A stretch of DNA of 64,000 bases from Leptospira sp. (lineage in GTDB: Bacteria > Spirochaetota > Leptospiria > Leptospirales > Leptospiraceae): NCBI GenBank assembly GCA_002786225.1, contig PEQN01000011.1, positions 16,191 through 80,190 on the forward strand, written 5' to 3'. Below, piece after piece: positions 28,293 to 37,966 of the stretch. Position numbers and translations under genes: made by a program. Below the pieces are notes generated by a model. The model was not told the DNA's origin and searched no databases. It saw nothing but the letters and a program-made list of their open reading frames with translations. The first letter of the stretch is position 1; each line of letters begins with the position of its first letter.

Positions 28293-29573
28293 ATGCAGAA
28301 TCTTTTCAGCGGAGGACTTAGAATCCTTCAATCGGGGGCGATATTTTCCACAAAAATAGGTGGATTAGGATGGGAAATTCTTACAGGAAATCCTCCCATG
28401 AAATCCACAGCACTGAAACTAAGAGAAGCCTTCGAAAGCCTTGGAGCCACCTACATTAAGTTAGGTCAATTTATTGCTTCAGCTCCTTCACTTTTTCCTC
28501 CCGAACTAGTAGATGAAATGCAGAAATGCTTAGATGACGTGCGCCCTGTTCCCTATAAAGATATTCAAAAAATCATAAAATCAGAATTAGGTGGAAATGT
28601 AAAAGATGTATTCCATACTTTTGCAGAAAAACCTCTCGCCTCTGCGTCCATTGCCCAGGTGCATGCGGCAATAACCAAAGAAGGTCTGGATGTTGTTGTG
28701 AAAATTCAACGTCCGGATATTCAAGATATTCTTGAGACTGACATGAACCTAATTGCAGTCATCACTTGGATTTTAGAAAAAATCGCTCCCGAATTCAAAT
28801 CCTCTGGTCTTACGGGAATGGTAGAAGAGTTTCGTAAGTCCATTCTAGAAGAAACCGATTTTATACGAGAAGCCAGAAATATTGAAGAATTTGAAACCTA
28901 CCTTCTTCGAGTAAATGAAACAAGGGCTAAGGTTCCAAGAGTCTACCATTCGTATAGCACGCGCAAGGTATTAACAATGGAAAGATTTTACGGAGCAGCG
29001 ATCACAGATGAAAAGGCATTGCTCCAATATACCAATAAACCCAAAAAAATTCTAGAAACTGCCTTGGAAGTTTGGTTTTCCTCTCTTTCGAATTCTGGGT
29101 TTTTTCATGCAGATGTTCACGCAGGCAATTTATTAATTCTAAAAGATGAAAAGATTGGTTTTATTGATTTTGGAATTGTGGGAAGGATCTCACCTAGAGT
29201 TTGGGAAGGCTTGATGATCTTTATGCAAGGTCTTAGTTTTTCCGAGGCTGAATTAGTTGCTGATGGTTTGATAGCTATGGACTCAACCAACCCTAATATC
29301 GATAGAAAGAAATTTATCAGAGACTTAGATATTGTTTTTCGTGATATGACAGGAATTTTAAATTCAATTCAAACTGGGAATCCTTCTAGCCTTGATGAGT
29401 CTAAATTGAATTCAATTATGTTCGATATCAAAGCTATCACAGAAAATAATGGACTCAAGATACCAAGAGAATTCGGGCTTTTATTCAAACAAATTCTCTA
29501 CTTTGATCGTTACGTGAAAATTCTTGCACCCGAAATTGATATCATCCGTGACCAGAAGAAATTTATTTCATGA
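28293..29573 (+). CDS. AarF/ABC1/UbiB family atypical kinase
   Basis: The protein kinase-like fold has the family's hallmarks: the KxGQ motif in [10 protein letters not shown], the Ala-rich nucleotide loop in ASIAQVHAA, the lysine in VVVKIQRP, the catalytic [10 protein letters not shown] and the metal-binding IDFG. In other organisms UbiB proteins support ubiquinone synthesis or lipid homeostasis. No C-terminal transmembrane pair, as in E. coli UbiB, is obvious. The stop overlaps an upstream in-frame ATG of feoA. Whether it is linked to quinone or iron metabolism here is unknown. Confidence 0.88.
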   Translation: MQNLFSGGLRILQSGAIFSTKIGGLGWEILTGNPPMKSTALKLREAFESLGATYIKLGQFIASAPSLFPPELVDEMQKCLDDVRPVPYKDIQKIIKSELGGNVKDVFHTFAEKPLASASIAQVHAAITKEGLDVVVKIQRPDIQDILETDMNLIAVITWILEKIAPEFKSSGLTGMVEEFRKSILEETDFIREARNIEEFETYLLRVNETRAKVPRVYHSYSTRKVLTMERFYGAAITDEKALLQYTNKPKKILETALEVWFSSLSNSGFFHADVHAGNLLILKDEKIGFIDFGIVGRISPRVWEGLMIFMQGLSFSEAELVADGLIAMDSTNPNIDRKKFIRDLDIVFRDMTGILNSIQTGNPSSLDESKLNSIMFDIKAITENNGLKIPREFGLLFKQILYFDRYVKILAPEIDIIRDQKKFIS

Positions 29574-29587
29574 GAGGTAACTCTGAA

Positions 29588-29827
29588 ATGAACTTACTTG
29601 CGTGCGTAAGAAAGAAGAATTCTTTTCTTATCACACGAATTGATGAAGTTGGCTTAGATCCCGAATTGTATCGTGATTGTCTGGAACAAGGCTTTCTACC
29701 TGGAACGAATGTCCAAATCTTAGCTGATTTTAAATCACAGAACAAACTTGTAGCTCTTCTTGCAGAGCAGTCTACCGTAGCTCTACCCTATTCCTTAGCA
29801 GAAAAAATTTATGTCCAAAAAACCTGA
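29588..29827 (+). CDS. feoA: Ferrous iron transport protein A
   Basis: A 79-aa SH3-like protein; FeoA is the small cytoplasmic partner of FeoB. Typical features are LITRIDEVGLDPELYRDCLEQGFLPGT (in part), the glycine-rich turn that follows and VALPYSLAEKIYV at the end. ATG at 29588 is preferred, with GAGAGGT about ten bases upstream; an ATG at 29570 that overlaps the previous stop would add six residues. It overlaps feoB by 17 nt. Confidence 0.85.
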   Translation: MNLLACVRKKNSFLITRIDEVGLDPELYRDCLEQGFLPGTNVQILADFKSQNKLVALLAEQSTVALPYSLAEKIYVQKT

Positions 29828-31886
29828 GAATGAGTATAAGTTTAAGTATTTACTAGTTGGTAATCCCAATTGTGGAAAATCCACCCTTTTTAATCGATTA
29901 ACGGGCCTTAAACAAAAGACGGGCAATTTTCAAGGCGTTACAGTCGAGAAAAAAACTGGCTTCATTAAGACCTCAGAGTCAGAAAGAGAAATTTGGGATC
30001 TTCCTGGAATCTTTAGTCTAGATGGAAACAGTGAAGACAAAAAGATAGCAAGCAAACAAATCCTATCTCGTCACAAAGAGGATAGAATAATCTATATCTT
30101 GGATTCCCTACAATTAGAGAGAAGTTTACAACTCCTCATTTCTATCATTGATTCAGGTGCAAAAGTACAAGTTGTCCTTACAATGAAAGATCTCCTGGAA
30201 AGACGAAACATTTCTATTGATACCAATGCATTGCAAAAAGCTTTTGGTGTAAAATTTTACTTAATCAACACTAAATCCTTTTCGGATCTTGATTCTATAC
30301 GAGAAGATTTGTTCAAAGCTGAGAATTTCCAACAAGGAAAACATGTTTGGAAATGGGAAGCCAAAGAAGAAACTATCCTCAAAAAAATCAGCAAATCCTT
30401 AGAAGCAAGTGAAAGTTTAGAATTGCAATTTGCCATTAGCGAAACTATTAAAGAATCTCAAAATGATTTAGAGATACGCTTTTCCAATCTTTTCCCAGAT
30501 GAAAGCAAAAAGTTAATAGTCGCCACAGCAAGTAAGGGAAATTTTTCAATACAGAATCAATTGATTGCAAAATCAATAGCAATCAAGAAAATTCTATCTG
30601 CCTGCATTCAAGAATCAGGAAACAAAAAAGCAGTAATTTCCAAGGCAGATAAAATCCTATTGCATCCCATTTATGGTATGTTAGCTTTCTTTGTGATTAT
30701 GGGACTTGTGTTCCAATTTTTATTTTCCTGGGCGGAAATTCCTATGGATGGTATCGATTGGACGATTGCCCAAATCCAAACCTTTGTTTCTGACCAACTT
30801 CCTCAAGGGCCCCTAGCAGCCCTTCTCGTTGACGGTGTCTTAGGTGGAGTTGGAGCAGTACTGGTTTTTATTCCTCAGATAGGACTGCTTTTCTTTTTTA
30901 TTGGAATCATGGAAGAATCTGGATATATGGCGAGAGTATCTTTTGTAATGGACCGTCTCATGGGTAAATTCGGACTCTCTGGCAAAAGTTTCATTCCCCT
31001 ACTTTCCTCTGCTGCCTGTGCTGTCCCAGCAATAATGGGAGCACGAACCATAGAGAACAAAAGTGATCGTATAACAACGATTTTAATTTCCCCTTTGGTA
31101 ATGTGTTCAGCAAGATATCCTGTTTACATTCTCATAATAGGAACTATATTTGTTTCAGAGACGATTTTTGGAATCTTTAACTTACAAGGCTTCATGTTGT
31201 TCTTTTTATTCTTACTTGGTCTTTTCACTTCTCTAGTGTTTGGTTTACTATTTAAGAAAACAATTTTTAGATCTTCCTCTTCCTACTTTCTCATGGAGCT
31301 TCCTAATTATAAAATCCCTTCCCTCCTGAGTATAACACAGAATGTACTTTCTAAAATTAATACCTTTCTCAAAAATGCAGGACAGATTATACTTTATATT
31401 TCAGTGATTCTCTGGTTCGTTTCATATTACCCCATTCATATAGACCAGGAAGGAGAAATAGATACTAAGATTACACAATCTTATGCAGCTTCCTTTGGTA
31501 AGAAAATTGAACCCATCATTCAACCGCTGGGGTTTGATTGGAAGATAGGAATTTCTCTTCTTACCTCTTTTGCAGCGAGAGAAGTCATGGTCTCAACTCT
31601 AGCGATTCTCTACGGGGTAGATGATGCGGATGAAGAAAATCCAAGTCTGAGAGAAGCAATGCGAAATGATACCAGGGAGGATGGCTCTAAACTGTGGACA
31701 CCTCTTACTGGATTCAGTCTTTTAGTTTTCTTTGCCTATGCATCCCAGTGCATGTCGACCCTAGCAGTTGTAAAAAGAGAGACCAATTCTTACTTTTGGC
31801 CTTTTTTCCAATTTACTTACATGACTTTACTTGCTTATCTTTCATCCTTTTTCGTTTACCAAGTCGGTGGGTTTTTGGGTTACTAG
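29811..31886 (+). CDS. feoB: Ferrous iron transport protein B
   Basis: An inner-membrane Fe(II) transporter with an N-terminal GTPase domain. G1 is GNPNCGKST (17-25), G2 is within GNFQGVTVE, G3 is DLPG (63-66), and G4 reads TMKD (124-127) where most FeoB proteins have NxxD. The membrane part (about 285 to the end) has GPLAALLVDGVLGGVGAVL, the FIPLLSSAACAVPAIMGAR gate region, and FAAREVMVSTLAILYG. At 691 aa it is complete. feoA lies upstream with overlap; no feoC is seen. Confidence 0.93.
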   Translation: MSKKPENEYKFKYLLVGNPNCGKSTLFNRLTGLKQKTGNFQGVTVEKKTGFIKTSESEREIWDLPGIFSLDGNSEDKKIASKQILSRHKEDRIIYILDSLQLERSLQLLISIIDSGAKVQVVLTMKDLLERRNISIDTNALQKAFGVKFYLINTKSFSDLDSIREDLFKAENFQQGKHVWKWEAKEETILKKISKSLEASESLELQFAISETIKESQNDLEIRFSNLFPDESKKLIVATASKGNFSIQNQLIAKSIAIKKILSACIQESGNKKAVISKADKILLHPIYGMLAFFVIMGLVFQFLFSWAEIPMDGIDWTIAQIQTFVSDQLPQGPLAALLVDGVLGGVGAVLVFIPQIGLLFFFIGIMEESGYMARVSFVMDRLMGKFGLSGKSFIPLLSSAACAVPAIMGARTIENKSDRITTILISPLVMCSARYPVYILIIGTIFVSETIFGIFNLQGFMLFFLFLLGLFTSLVFGLLFKKTIFRSSSSYFLMELPNYKIPSLLSITQNVLSKINTFLKNAGQIILYISVILWFVSYYPIHIDQEGEIDTKITQSYAASFGKKIEPIIQPLGFDWKIGISLLTSFAAREVMVSTLAILYGVDDADEENPSLREAMRNDTREDGSKLWTPLTGFSLLVFFAYASQCMSTLAVVKRETNSYFWPFFQFTYMTLLAYLSSFFVYQVGGFLGY

Positions 31887-31955
31887 CCGATACTTTAAGT
31901 ATGCAAGAGGAGCTTAGTATTTTCTTGTATAATTTATTCGGGTAGGAAAATTTGC

Positions 31956-32972
31956 ATGTTCCAAGAACTCATAGAAATTCACGAAGACCTTATTATATCT
32001 AAAGAAGATCCACCCTTTCTAGTGGCAGAGATTGGCTTAAATCATAACAATGATTTGGATATAGGAAAGCGCACAATAGAAGCAGCAGCAAAATCAGGTG
32101 CCCATGCGGTCAAATTCCAAACCTACCGTACGGACCATTTCATAAGCCCAGATGAAAGCAAAGCAAAATTTCTATATGACATTTTTAAAAAGTACGAATT
32201 GAACGAAAAGATGCATAGAGAATTCCAACAGACATCCAAAGACAATGGATTGGTATTTTTTTCAACTCCCTTAGATTCTATCTCTGTTGATCTTCTTGTG
32301 AGTCTGAATGTACCTATTCTGAAAATTGCATCTGGTGATTTAGTGAATTCTGAATTATTAAACAAGGTTGCAGCAACCAAAATCCCTATTTTCCTTTCTA
32401 CAGGTGCTTCTATTCTATCCGAAGTTATACGAGCACTTGAATTTCTTAAAGATAGAGATGTAAAAAGCCTTTGTCTAATGCATTGTGTCTCACTGTATCC
32501 AGCACCACAGGACACTCTTAATTTAAATACGATCAATCTTTACAAAGATTTTACAGAAGGTCCTCTCGGATTTTCAGACCATAGTAAGGGTGATCTTGCG
32601 GCAGGAATCGCAGTTTCCATGGATGCATCTGTAATAGAGAAACATTTTACTTTAGATAAAACATTGGATGGACCAGATCATACAATTTCAGCAGATCCAG
32701 AAGAATTAAAAAAACTCGCCCAAACCATCAAGGATGCCTATCTTATGAAGGGAACTCGAAGAAAAATCCTACATCCCAAAGAGGAAGCATCTTATTTATT
32801 CGGAAGAAGATCCTTGTACAGATCTCCCCAAGGGGAAATACTATCTATGAGACCCAATCTTGCTATTGAGGATAAGGATGTTCTAGAAGCCTGGGAATAC
32901 ATTCATTTGGATATCAATAAACAACTTAAATCATCGAATCAATACTCTGCAATACGAAGAAGTGAAAGCTAG
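31956..32972 (+). CDS. NeuB-family synthase without a clear SAF domain
   Basis: The TIM-barrel domain matches N-acetylneuraminate/legionaminate/pseudaminate synthases, which condense phosphoenolpyruvate with an aminosugar. It shows VAEIGLNHNND, AVKFQTYRTDHF, FFSTPLDSISVDLL, ILKIASGDL, GFSDHSKG and IEKHFTLDKTLDGPDHTIS. The usual C-terminal SAF (antifreeze-like) domain would follow RRSLYR, but the remaining about 50 residues do not show its pattern and the protein is only 338 aa. It is probably a nonulosonic acid synthase for surface glycan; the exact product is not decided by sequence. The next gene overlaps its end by 11 nt. Confidence 0.75.
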   Translation: MFQELIEIHEDLIISKEDPPFLVAEIGLNHNNDLDIGKRTIEAAAKSGAHAVKFQTYRTDHFISPDESKAKFLYDIFKKYELNEKMHREFQQTSKDNGLVFFSTPLDSISVDLLVSLNVPILKIASGDLVNSELLNKVAATKIPIFLSTGASILSEVIRALEFLKDRDVKSLCLMHCVSLYPAPQDTLNLNTINLYKDFTEGPLGFSDHSKGDLAAGIAVSMDASVIEKHFTLDKTLDGPDHTISADPEELKKLAQTIKDAYLMKGTRRKILHPKEEASYLFGRRSLYRSPQGEILSMRPNLAIEDKDVLEAWEYIHLDINKQLKSSNQYSAIRRSES

Positions 32973-34134
32973 ATCCACTAAACATTCCTCAAGATATTTT
33001 TTTTTACTTAATATCTTGCTTTGTTTTCTCTTTCTAAAGGGTTCCAATTCGCGAGCAGAAAAAAATTTACCTTCGCCTTATGAAGAATCTTACATGCTAA
33101 ATACAACCGAGATTGCTGAACGTAAAGGTAGTATAGATTTAGGAAATTATACTAGAACTCCCTTTCATTACGAAGTGTCCTCTTCTATGTCTGGAACGTT
33201 TGGTGCTTTTAATCTTTTTGATTCAAATCCATCCACACAATGGATGTCAGACAAAACCAAGCTTCCACCTTGGATTTTAGTAGACTTCAAAGAAAAGCGA
33301 CTGATGAACCGAGTCGATCTTAGTTTTCCAACATGGATCTATAAAGAAATAAAAAGCTACGAAATTCAGGTCAATGTCTGGGGAACTTGGAAAACAATTT
33401 TCACAAATAATAAAGTTAAAAAAGACAATTCCCATTCCTTGCCTGGAATGGATGCATCTATGGTAAGGATTCTTTTTCCCAAGTCTACGAACATCCATTT
33501 GACAGTATCCGATTATAAAATCTTTCTTGAGAATTCTCTACTCAATGGGATTCCTGAAGAACTAACAGGTCATAGTTTTCCAATTCTTAATGGTCATCTT
33601 CCATCCGAAAGCCATGCCCTTCCAGGTGCTCCAAGATCGTATCGAAATGGCTTTCACAAAGGAGTAGACATCCTTTATACAAGGCAGAGTCCAAGCTCAG
33701 AATTCATTCCTCTTACCAAAGAAACTGAAGTATTAGCTACGGCAAAAGGGAAAATCATTCGAGCGGATTGGAACTATTTACCTATGAACCTTGAAGAATT
33801 TGAAAAACAAAAAGAACTTACCAACACAAAAATGCTTACCTATGTTGATAGAGATTTTGGAGGAAGACAAATTTGGATAGATCATGGAAATGAGGTAATC
33901 ACCTCCTACAACCACCTCTCATCTATAGATTCCAAAATAAAAGTTGGAGCTACAGTGAAACAAGGTCAAGTTTTAGGTAGAGTTGGAAATTCGGGTTTAA
34001 AAGGGGAAGCGGAAGGAAGCGAAGAAGGAATCCACCTGCACTTTGAGATTTGGTACAAAGGTGAATTCCTGGGAAAAGGATTGAAAGCGAGTCAATCCTA
34101 CCAATTGCTAAGCATTTTCTTTAAAACTTATTAA
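32962..34134 (+). CDS. M23 family metallopeptidase with discoidin-like domain
   Basis: GTG start; signal peptide with hydrophobic core about residues 12-26. A beta domain follows (about 50-170), with LFDSNPSTQWMSD and ILVDFKEKRLMNRVDL, resembling F5/8-type C/NPCBM folds. The C-terminal lysostaphin-type peptidase has GFHKGVDIL (first His and Asp of the zinc site), IDHGNEVITSYNHLS and GIHLHFEIWYKG (HLH). It is expected to act on peptidoglycan cross-links or as an envelope hydrolase in the periplasm. It overlaps the NeuB-like gene by 11 nt and meets the minus-strand VKOR gene end-on with a 4-nt overlap. Confidence 0.8.
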   Translation: MKARSTKHSSRYFFLLNILLCFLFLKGSNSRAEKNLPSPYEESYMLNTTEIAERKGSIDLGNYTRTPFHYEVSSSMSGTFGAFNLFDSNPSTQWMSDKTKLPPWILVDFKEKRLMNRVDLSFPTWIYKEIKSYEIQVNVWGTWKTIFTNNKVKKDNSHSLPGMDASMVRILFPKSTNIHLTVSDYKIFLENSLLNGIPEELTGHSFPILNGHLPSESHALPGAPRSYRNGFHKGVDILYTRQSPSSEFIPLTKETEVLATAKGKIIRADWNYLPMNLEEFEKQKELTNTKMLTYVDRDFGGRQIWIDHGNEVITSYNHLSSIDSKIKVGATVKQGQVLGRVGNSGLKGEAEGSEEGIHLHFEIWYKGEFLGKGLKASQSYQLLSIFFKTY

Positions 34135-35357
34135 GCTTTATTAACTAGATATTTGAGCAAGGCTCTCAAATAATCTTCATCAGGACTACCTGGATCTAAT
34201 GCCTTATTATTGATAAATAAAGACGGAGTAGATTGGATATTTAATTTTTCCGCTTGGTCAATTTCTTTATTTAATTGAGCAGTTGTTACACCCGAACCCA
34301 TACAAGCCTTAAATTCGTTCATATTTAGACTGGATTTGGAAGCAAGATTCAGTACTGTGCTAGGCGAATGCATAACACCGTTTTCGGTATCTTTGTATAA
34401 GCCGTCGTATATGGTTTTGAATTTCCCTTGTCTATCTCCACAAAGTGCTGCAGTTGCTGCAATACAAGATGAAGCACCTGGTCTTTGTCCTTGCACCAAG
34501 CGATTGCAGTTCCCATCCAGAGGAAAATTCATATAAACAACTTTCACAAGACCATCAAATTCACGGATCATATCATTTAGAACATGAGATGTATGCATAC
34601 AATGTCCACAATTGAAATCTGCATATTTAACAATGACTATAGGAGCATCTGGATTCCCAGCTATGGCAGAACCCTTAAGATCTAGATTTAAACTAGGCTT
34701 TGCTTCGAAAGCGGTAATCTTTGTTTGAAAGGAGCCTGATCCATTTTCTGAGCCAAGATTCATCTGGTTAGAAGTGGACTTTCCAATTGCCTGTCCAAGT
34801 GAGAAGAAAGCAAGAAAGGCAATTGCGTAGTTTAGAATATTCTTTTTCAGATTTGTAACAATGTCGACTTTTTCAACAGTAGACATTTTTTTCTTCAGGA
34901 GATAAGCAATTCCAAGCAGTGCTATGCTTACTAAGTATGTCATCACACACATGCTACAAATTGTTCCAATAACACCGACTGAGATAATCAATAAGACAAA
35001 ATCAATTGCAAGAGCAAGACAGGCAAATATAAATAAAAGATCTACCGTTGACTTTGCTTCAGCCTCATCCTTAGCTTGGTTGAGTCGAAAGTATCCAAAA
35101 GCCATAGAACCATAAAAACCTAGGCCGAACAAGGCTATGGGTATATCTCCTAAGAATGGAAGATTCCGTATGGCTGAGTATGAAGAGCTTGCTACTTGGT
35201 GGCAAGAATCTCCTGATCCTACAACGGAACAAAGTCCTTGGCCCAGGGCTCCAGCTGATCCGAAGTATTCCAATACAAGAAGAAAGGAGAGAAAAACTCC
35301 AATGACAGCAGCACCAAGTCCGCCTAATACTAATTTGTTACTATTTTTTAAATCCAT
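34131..35357 (-). CDS. VKOR-DsbA fusion, disulfide bond-forming protein
   Basis: The N-terminal 170 residues form a four- to five-helix vitamin K epoxide reductase domain with loop cysteines (LCSVVGSGDSCHQ) and the redox CSMC motif. The C-terminal half is a DsbA-like thioredoxin fold with CGHC in DFNCGHCMHT, an alpha-helical insertion with further cysteines, and the cis-Pro in STPSLFIN. It would oxidise periplasmic thiols and pass electrons to quinone, replacing DsbB. VKOR homologues fused to thioredoxin domains are known in several bacteria. It lies 4 nt after hisA, so it may be read from the his transcript. Confidence 0.88.
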   Translation of the reverse strand: MDLKNSNKLVLGGLGAAVIGVFLSFLLVLEYFGSAGALGQGLCSVVGSGDSCHQVASSSYSAIRNLPFLGDIPIALFGLGFYGSMAFGYFRLNQAKDEAEAKSTVDLLFIFACLALAIDFVLLIISVGVIGTICSMCVMTYLVSIALLGIAYLLKKKMSTVEKVDIVTNLKKNILNYAIAFLAFFSLGQAIGKSTSNQMNLGSENGSGSFQTKITAFEAKPSLNLDLKGSAIAGNPDAPIVIVKYADFNCGHCMHTSHVLNDMIREFDGLVKVVYMNFPLDGNCNRLVQGQRPGASSCIAATAALCGDRQGKFKTIYDGLYKDTENGVMHSPSTVLNLASKSSLNMNEFKACMGSGVTTAQLNKEIDQAEKLNIQSTPSLFINNKALDPGSPDEDYLRALLKYLVNKA

Positions 35358-35361
35358 ATTT

Positions 35362-36099
35362 TTATCCTACACTCTTATTACATAAACGAATAGCTTCTTT
35401 CAAATCAACCTTTCCTTCGTAATAGGCTTTTCCTACTATAGCTCCAAAGATTGGTGGATTTTCTAATTTGGCAAGTCTTTCCAAATCCTCTAAGGAAGAA
35501 ACTCCGCCTGATGCGATCAAATGAAAAGGAAAATTCTTTAAGATCCATGAATAGGATTTAAAGTTTGGTCCGGCAAGTGTACCATCCAAAGATATATCCG
35601 TAAAAACAACATGTCTTACACCTTGGTTAAAAATTTGTTTCATGAAATCTTCATAGTGAAGTCCTGAATCAGTCTCCCAACCTTGGGTCTTGACATAACC
35701 ATCCTTGGCATCCACTCCAAGAACAATTCTATCTACCCCGAACTCTTTCAAAGCCAAATCCGTTAGCTCAGGATTTTTGACAGCAGCAGTTCCTAGAATA
35801 AATCTATGAATACCTAAATCGTTATAGAAGCGAAGAGTATCCAAAGATCTGATTCCGCCACCTAACTCTAATTTTACTTTATTCTTATGAACTATATTAC
35901 GAATGGCAGCTTCGTTGCTTGGCTTGCCTAATTTGGCTCCATTTAAATCCACCAAATGAATCAATTCGGCACCTGCATCTATGAATTCAGCTACCAAATC
36001 CCAGGGAGACACAGAATAAATTTTACTCTGAGAATAATCCCCTTGGTACAAACGAACGGCTTTGTTGTCTAATAAATCTATAGCAGGAATAACTAACAA
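35362..36099 (-). CDS. hisA: Phosphoribosylformimino-5-aminoimidazole carboxamide ribotide isomerase
   Basis: HisA catalyses the Amadori isomerisation of ProFAR to PRFAR, the fourth step of histidine synthesis. The (beta-alpha)8 barrel has the start VIPAIDLLDNKAVRL with the catalytic Asp, GGGIRS, VLGVDAKDGYV with the second catalytic Asp, and GGVSSLEDL. At 245 aa it is full length. It follows hisH with a 3-nt gap and precedes the VKOR-DsbA gene. Confidence 0.95.
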   Translation of the reverse strand: MLVIPAIDLLDNKAVRLYQGDYSQSKIYSVSPWDLVAEFIDAGAELIHLVDLNGAKLGKPSNEAAIRNIVHKNKVKLELGGGIRSLDTLRFYNDLGIHRFILGTAAVKNPELTDLALKEFGVDRIVLGVDAKDGYVKTQGWETDSGLHYEDFMKQIFNQGVRHVVFTDISLDGTLAGPNFKSYSWILKNFPFHLIASGGVSSLEDLERLAKLENPPIFGAIVGKAYYEGKVDLKEAIRLCNKSVG

Positions 36100-36102
36100 T
36101 AT

Positions 36103-36732
36103 TTAAATCCTTATGAAGTTCTCAAGGATCTTCAATCCAAACTTATCTGATTTCTCAGGGTGGAATTGAGTTCCAAAAATAGAATCCTTTTCTATCACCG
36201 CAGGAAAAGATTCTCCATAATAATTGCAGGAAGCTGAAACTTCTTCTCGTTTAACACCGATTGGGCGATACGAGTGAATAAAATACATAAAAGATCCATC
36301 TTCTATGCCTTTCAGAAGTTGCGTTCTCTTGCTTGCAATACTTTTTAGACGGTTCCAACCCATATGTGGAACCTTAGTATTTTTCTTATCCCGAAATTTA
36401 CGAATATGACCGTCGACTAGAGAAAGTCCTTTTACAACCTCGCCTGGTTTTTCTTGGTGTTCATCTGAATCCTGAAATAAAATCTGATAGCCAATACAAA
36501 TCCCAAGTAGGGGCTTATTCCTAGATACATGGTTGTGTATGGCAGGTAAAAGATGTAATTCTTGTAGATTCAACATAGCCTTCTTAAAAGCACCATCCCC
36601 TGGAAGAACCAATTTATCAGCTTTGGCTATAATTTCTAGGTCTTTGGTGTACACAACGTCCTTAGAATAAAGAGAAAGTGCCTTAAGACATGAATGGATA
36701 TTTCCCATTCCAAAATCTAATACAGCAATCAC
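36103..36732 (-). CDS. hisH: Imidazole glycerol phosphate synthase, glutaminase subunit
   Basis: HisH releases ammonia from glutamine for HisF. Class I glutamine amidotransferase features: GMGNIHS at the start, LPGDGAF, the nucleophile Cys in GICIGYQ (about C78), and FHPEKS with the catalytic His and Glu near the end. The start overlaps the hisB stop (ATGA). hisF is not in the window. Confidence 0.95.
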   Translation of the reverse strand: MIAVLDFGMGNIHSCLKALSLYSKDVVYTKDLEIIAKADKLVLPGDGAFKKAMLNLQELHLLPAIHNHVSRNKPLLGICIGYQILFQDSDEHQEKPGEVVKGLSLVDGHIRKFRDKKNTKVPHMGWNRLKSIASKRTQLLKGIEDGSFMYFIHSYRPIGVKREEVSASCNYYGESFPAVIEKDSIFGTQFHPEKSDKFGLKILENFIRI

Positions 36733-37310
36733 TCAAGTACACCCTTGGTTGAAGGAATAGCACCTTCTGCATCAGGATCTAGAGAGAGTGCCATACGTAA
36801 TGCCTTTCCAAGACCCTTGAATATAGATTCATGAATGTGGTGCCTATTCTCTCCATAGTGAACTACAATATGAAGATTCATCTTTGCGTTGAGTGCAAAT
36901 TTCTGCATAAATTCTAAACTTAGTTCTGCATCATAGATTCCGAATTTTCCAGTGAGTTCAGGACCTGTGTATTTGAAAAAAAATCTTCCACCTAAGTCCA
37001 CAGCAACAGTAGTTAAAACTTCATCCATGGTAATAGTAAAATGTCCATACCTACGGATTCCTGATTTATCACCCAATAACTTGTGTAAGGTTGTTCCCAT
37101 AAGGATTGCTGTATCTTCCACACTATGGTGGCAATCTATTCCAATGTCGCCTCTAAGCCAAACATCCAAATCTATCATGCCATGCTTTGCAATATGAGAA
37201 AGCATATGTTCAAAGAAAGGTATCTCAGTATCAAAGCTGTATTTGCCCTTTCCTCTTGGATTTAAGCTTAAACGAATATCCGTTTCTTGTGTTTTTCGGG
37301 ATTCAGTCAT
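36729..37310 (-). CDS. hisB: Imidazoleglycerol-phosphate dehydratase
   Basis: HisB removes water from imidazole glycerol phosphate to give imidazole acetol phosphate. Metal-binding signatures are [16 protein letters not shown] and the C-terminal second half [14 protein letters not shown]; 193 aa is the usual monofunctional length, without the phosphatase domain fused in E. coli. It is the first gene of hisB-hisH-hisA. Confidence 0.95.
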   Translation of the reverse strand: MTESRKTQETDIRLSLNPRGKGKYSFDTEIPFFEHMLSHIAKHGMIDLDVWLRGDIGIDCHHSVEDTAILMGTTLHKLLGDKSGIRRYGHFTITMDEVLTTVAVDLGGRFFFKYTGPELTGKFGIYDAELSLEFMQKFALNAKMNLHIVVHYGENRHHIHESIFKGLGKALRMALSLDPDAEGAIPSTKGVLE

Positions 37311-37891
37311 TTGAGAATAGCCTCCCGAAAATACTGCATCCTGTCAAATACTTTGGATGCTGTTATGAAGAATACGGACGCCAATTCCTGCTCCCTAGCA
37401 CCATTTTTAAAAAATCTTTTTCTTAGGAAGTTCTAATTTCTTGCTTAATCCTGGTGCTATGTCAGGGGCACAGGGCTAGTTTTTGGGATATTCACCACAC
37501 GCTAAAGCACGTGGCATGAGTGGGATATTCCTTGGTTCAGAAACTTTGATCCAAGATACCAATTGGAAGTTGTTAGATGATAAAAGTAATGTGAGTTTCA
37601 GCTTTCATTAGACTAAAGCCTATCGTCAGGATGAGAGCATAAGTGCAACCTAATATTTAACAATATAAAATATAATATTAACCTAACTGATATTATGTTA
37701 TTTAGGGAAGATTTGGCATCCAGAACCAATTAGCAAAGCATAGCTGAGCGTTATATATGTTGCTGAACCAATATCTCAGAAAAAGATTCTACGTCTTCCT
37801 CCCTCTCAACCTATAAAGGAAAAGTGATTCCCTTTGTGTCGCAAGCTTGCTAGTTGGGTCAGCAAAGAATCTGAACTCATCCATAAACATA
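37311..37891. other. Gene-free stretch upstream of hisB
   Basis: Roughly 580 bases with frequent stops in all frames. It must hold the hisB promoter, though no clear -35/-10 pair is obvious. An imperfect palindrome, CCACACGCTAAAGCACGTGG, lies near 37494-37513. The rest resembles decayed sequence; I could not recognise a gene remnant. Confidence 0.5.
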
Positions 37892-37940
37892 TAAAAAAAT
37901 AGAGTTCTCTTTGAGTGCAATTAGATGCACCGAGAACCCT
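37892..37940 (-). terminator. Intrinsic terminator of the AraC/AhpD-like unit
   Basis: On the minus strand the arms AGGGTTCTC and GAGAACTCT (8 of 9 pair) plus an inner GTGCA/TGCAC pair form a long hairpin, followed by ATTTTTTT. It sits 27 nt past the stop of the AhpD-like gene. Confidence 0.85.
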
Positions 37941-37966
37941 AATCTTTGGATGACTATGTCATTTGC

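Noticed and set aside
31928..31933. TATAAT before the NeuB-like gene as a promoter
   Set aside because: A perfect -10 hexamer but no -35 at 16-18 nt; common by chance in this AT-rich sequence.
37494..37513. Imperfect palindrome CCACACGCTAAAGCACGTGG as an element end or operator
   Set aside because: The arms pair only partly and no second copy or adjacent gene supports a role.
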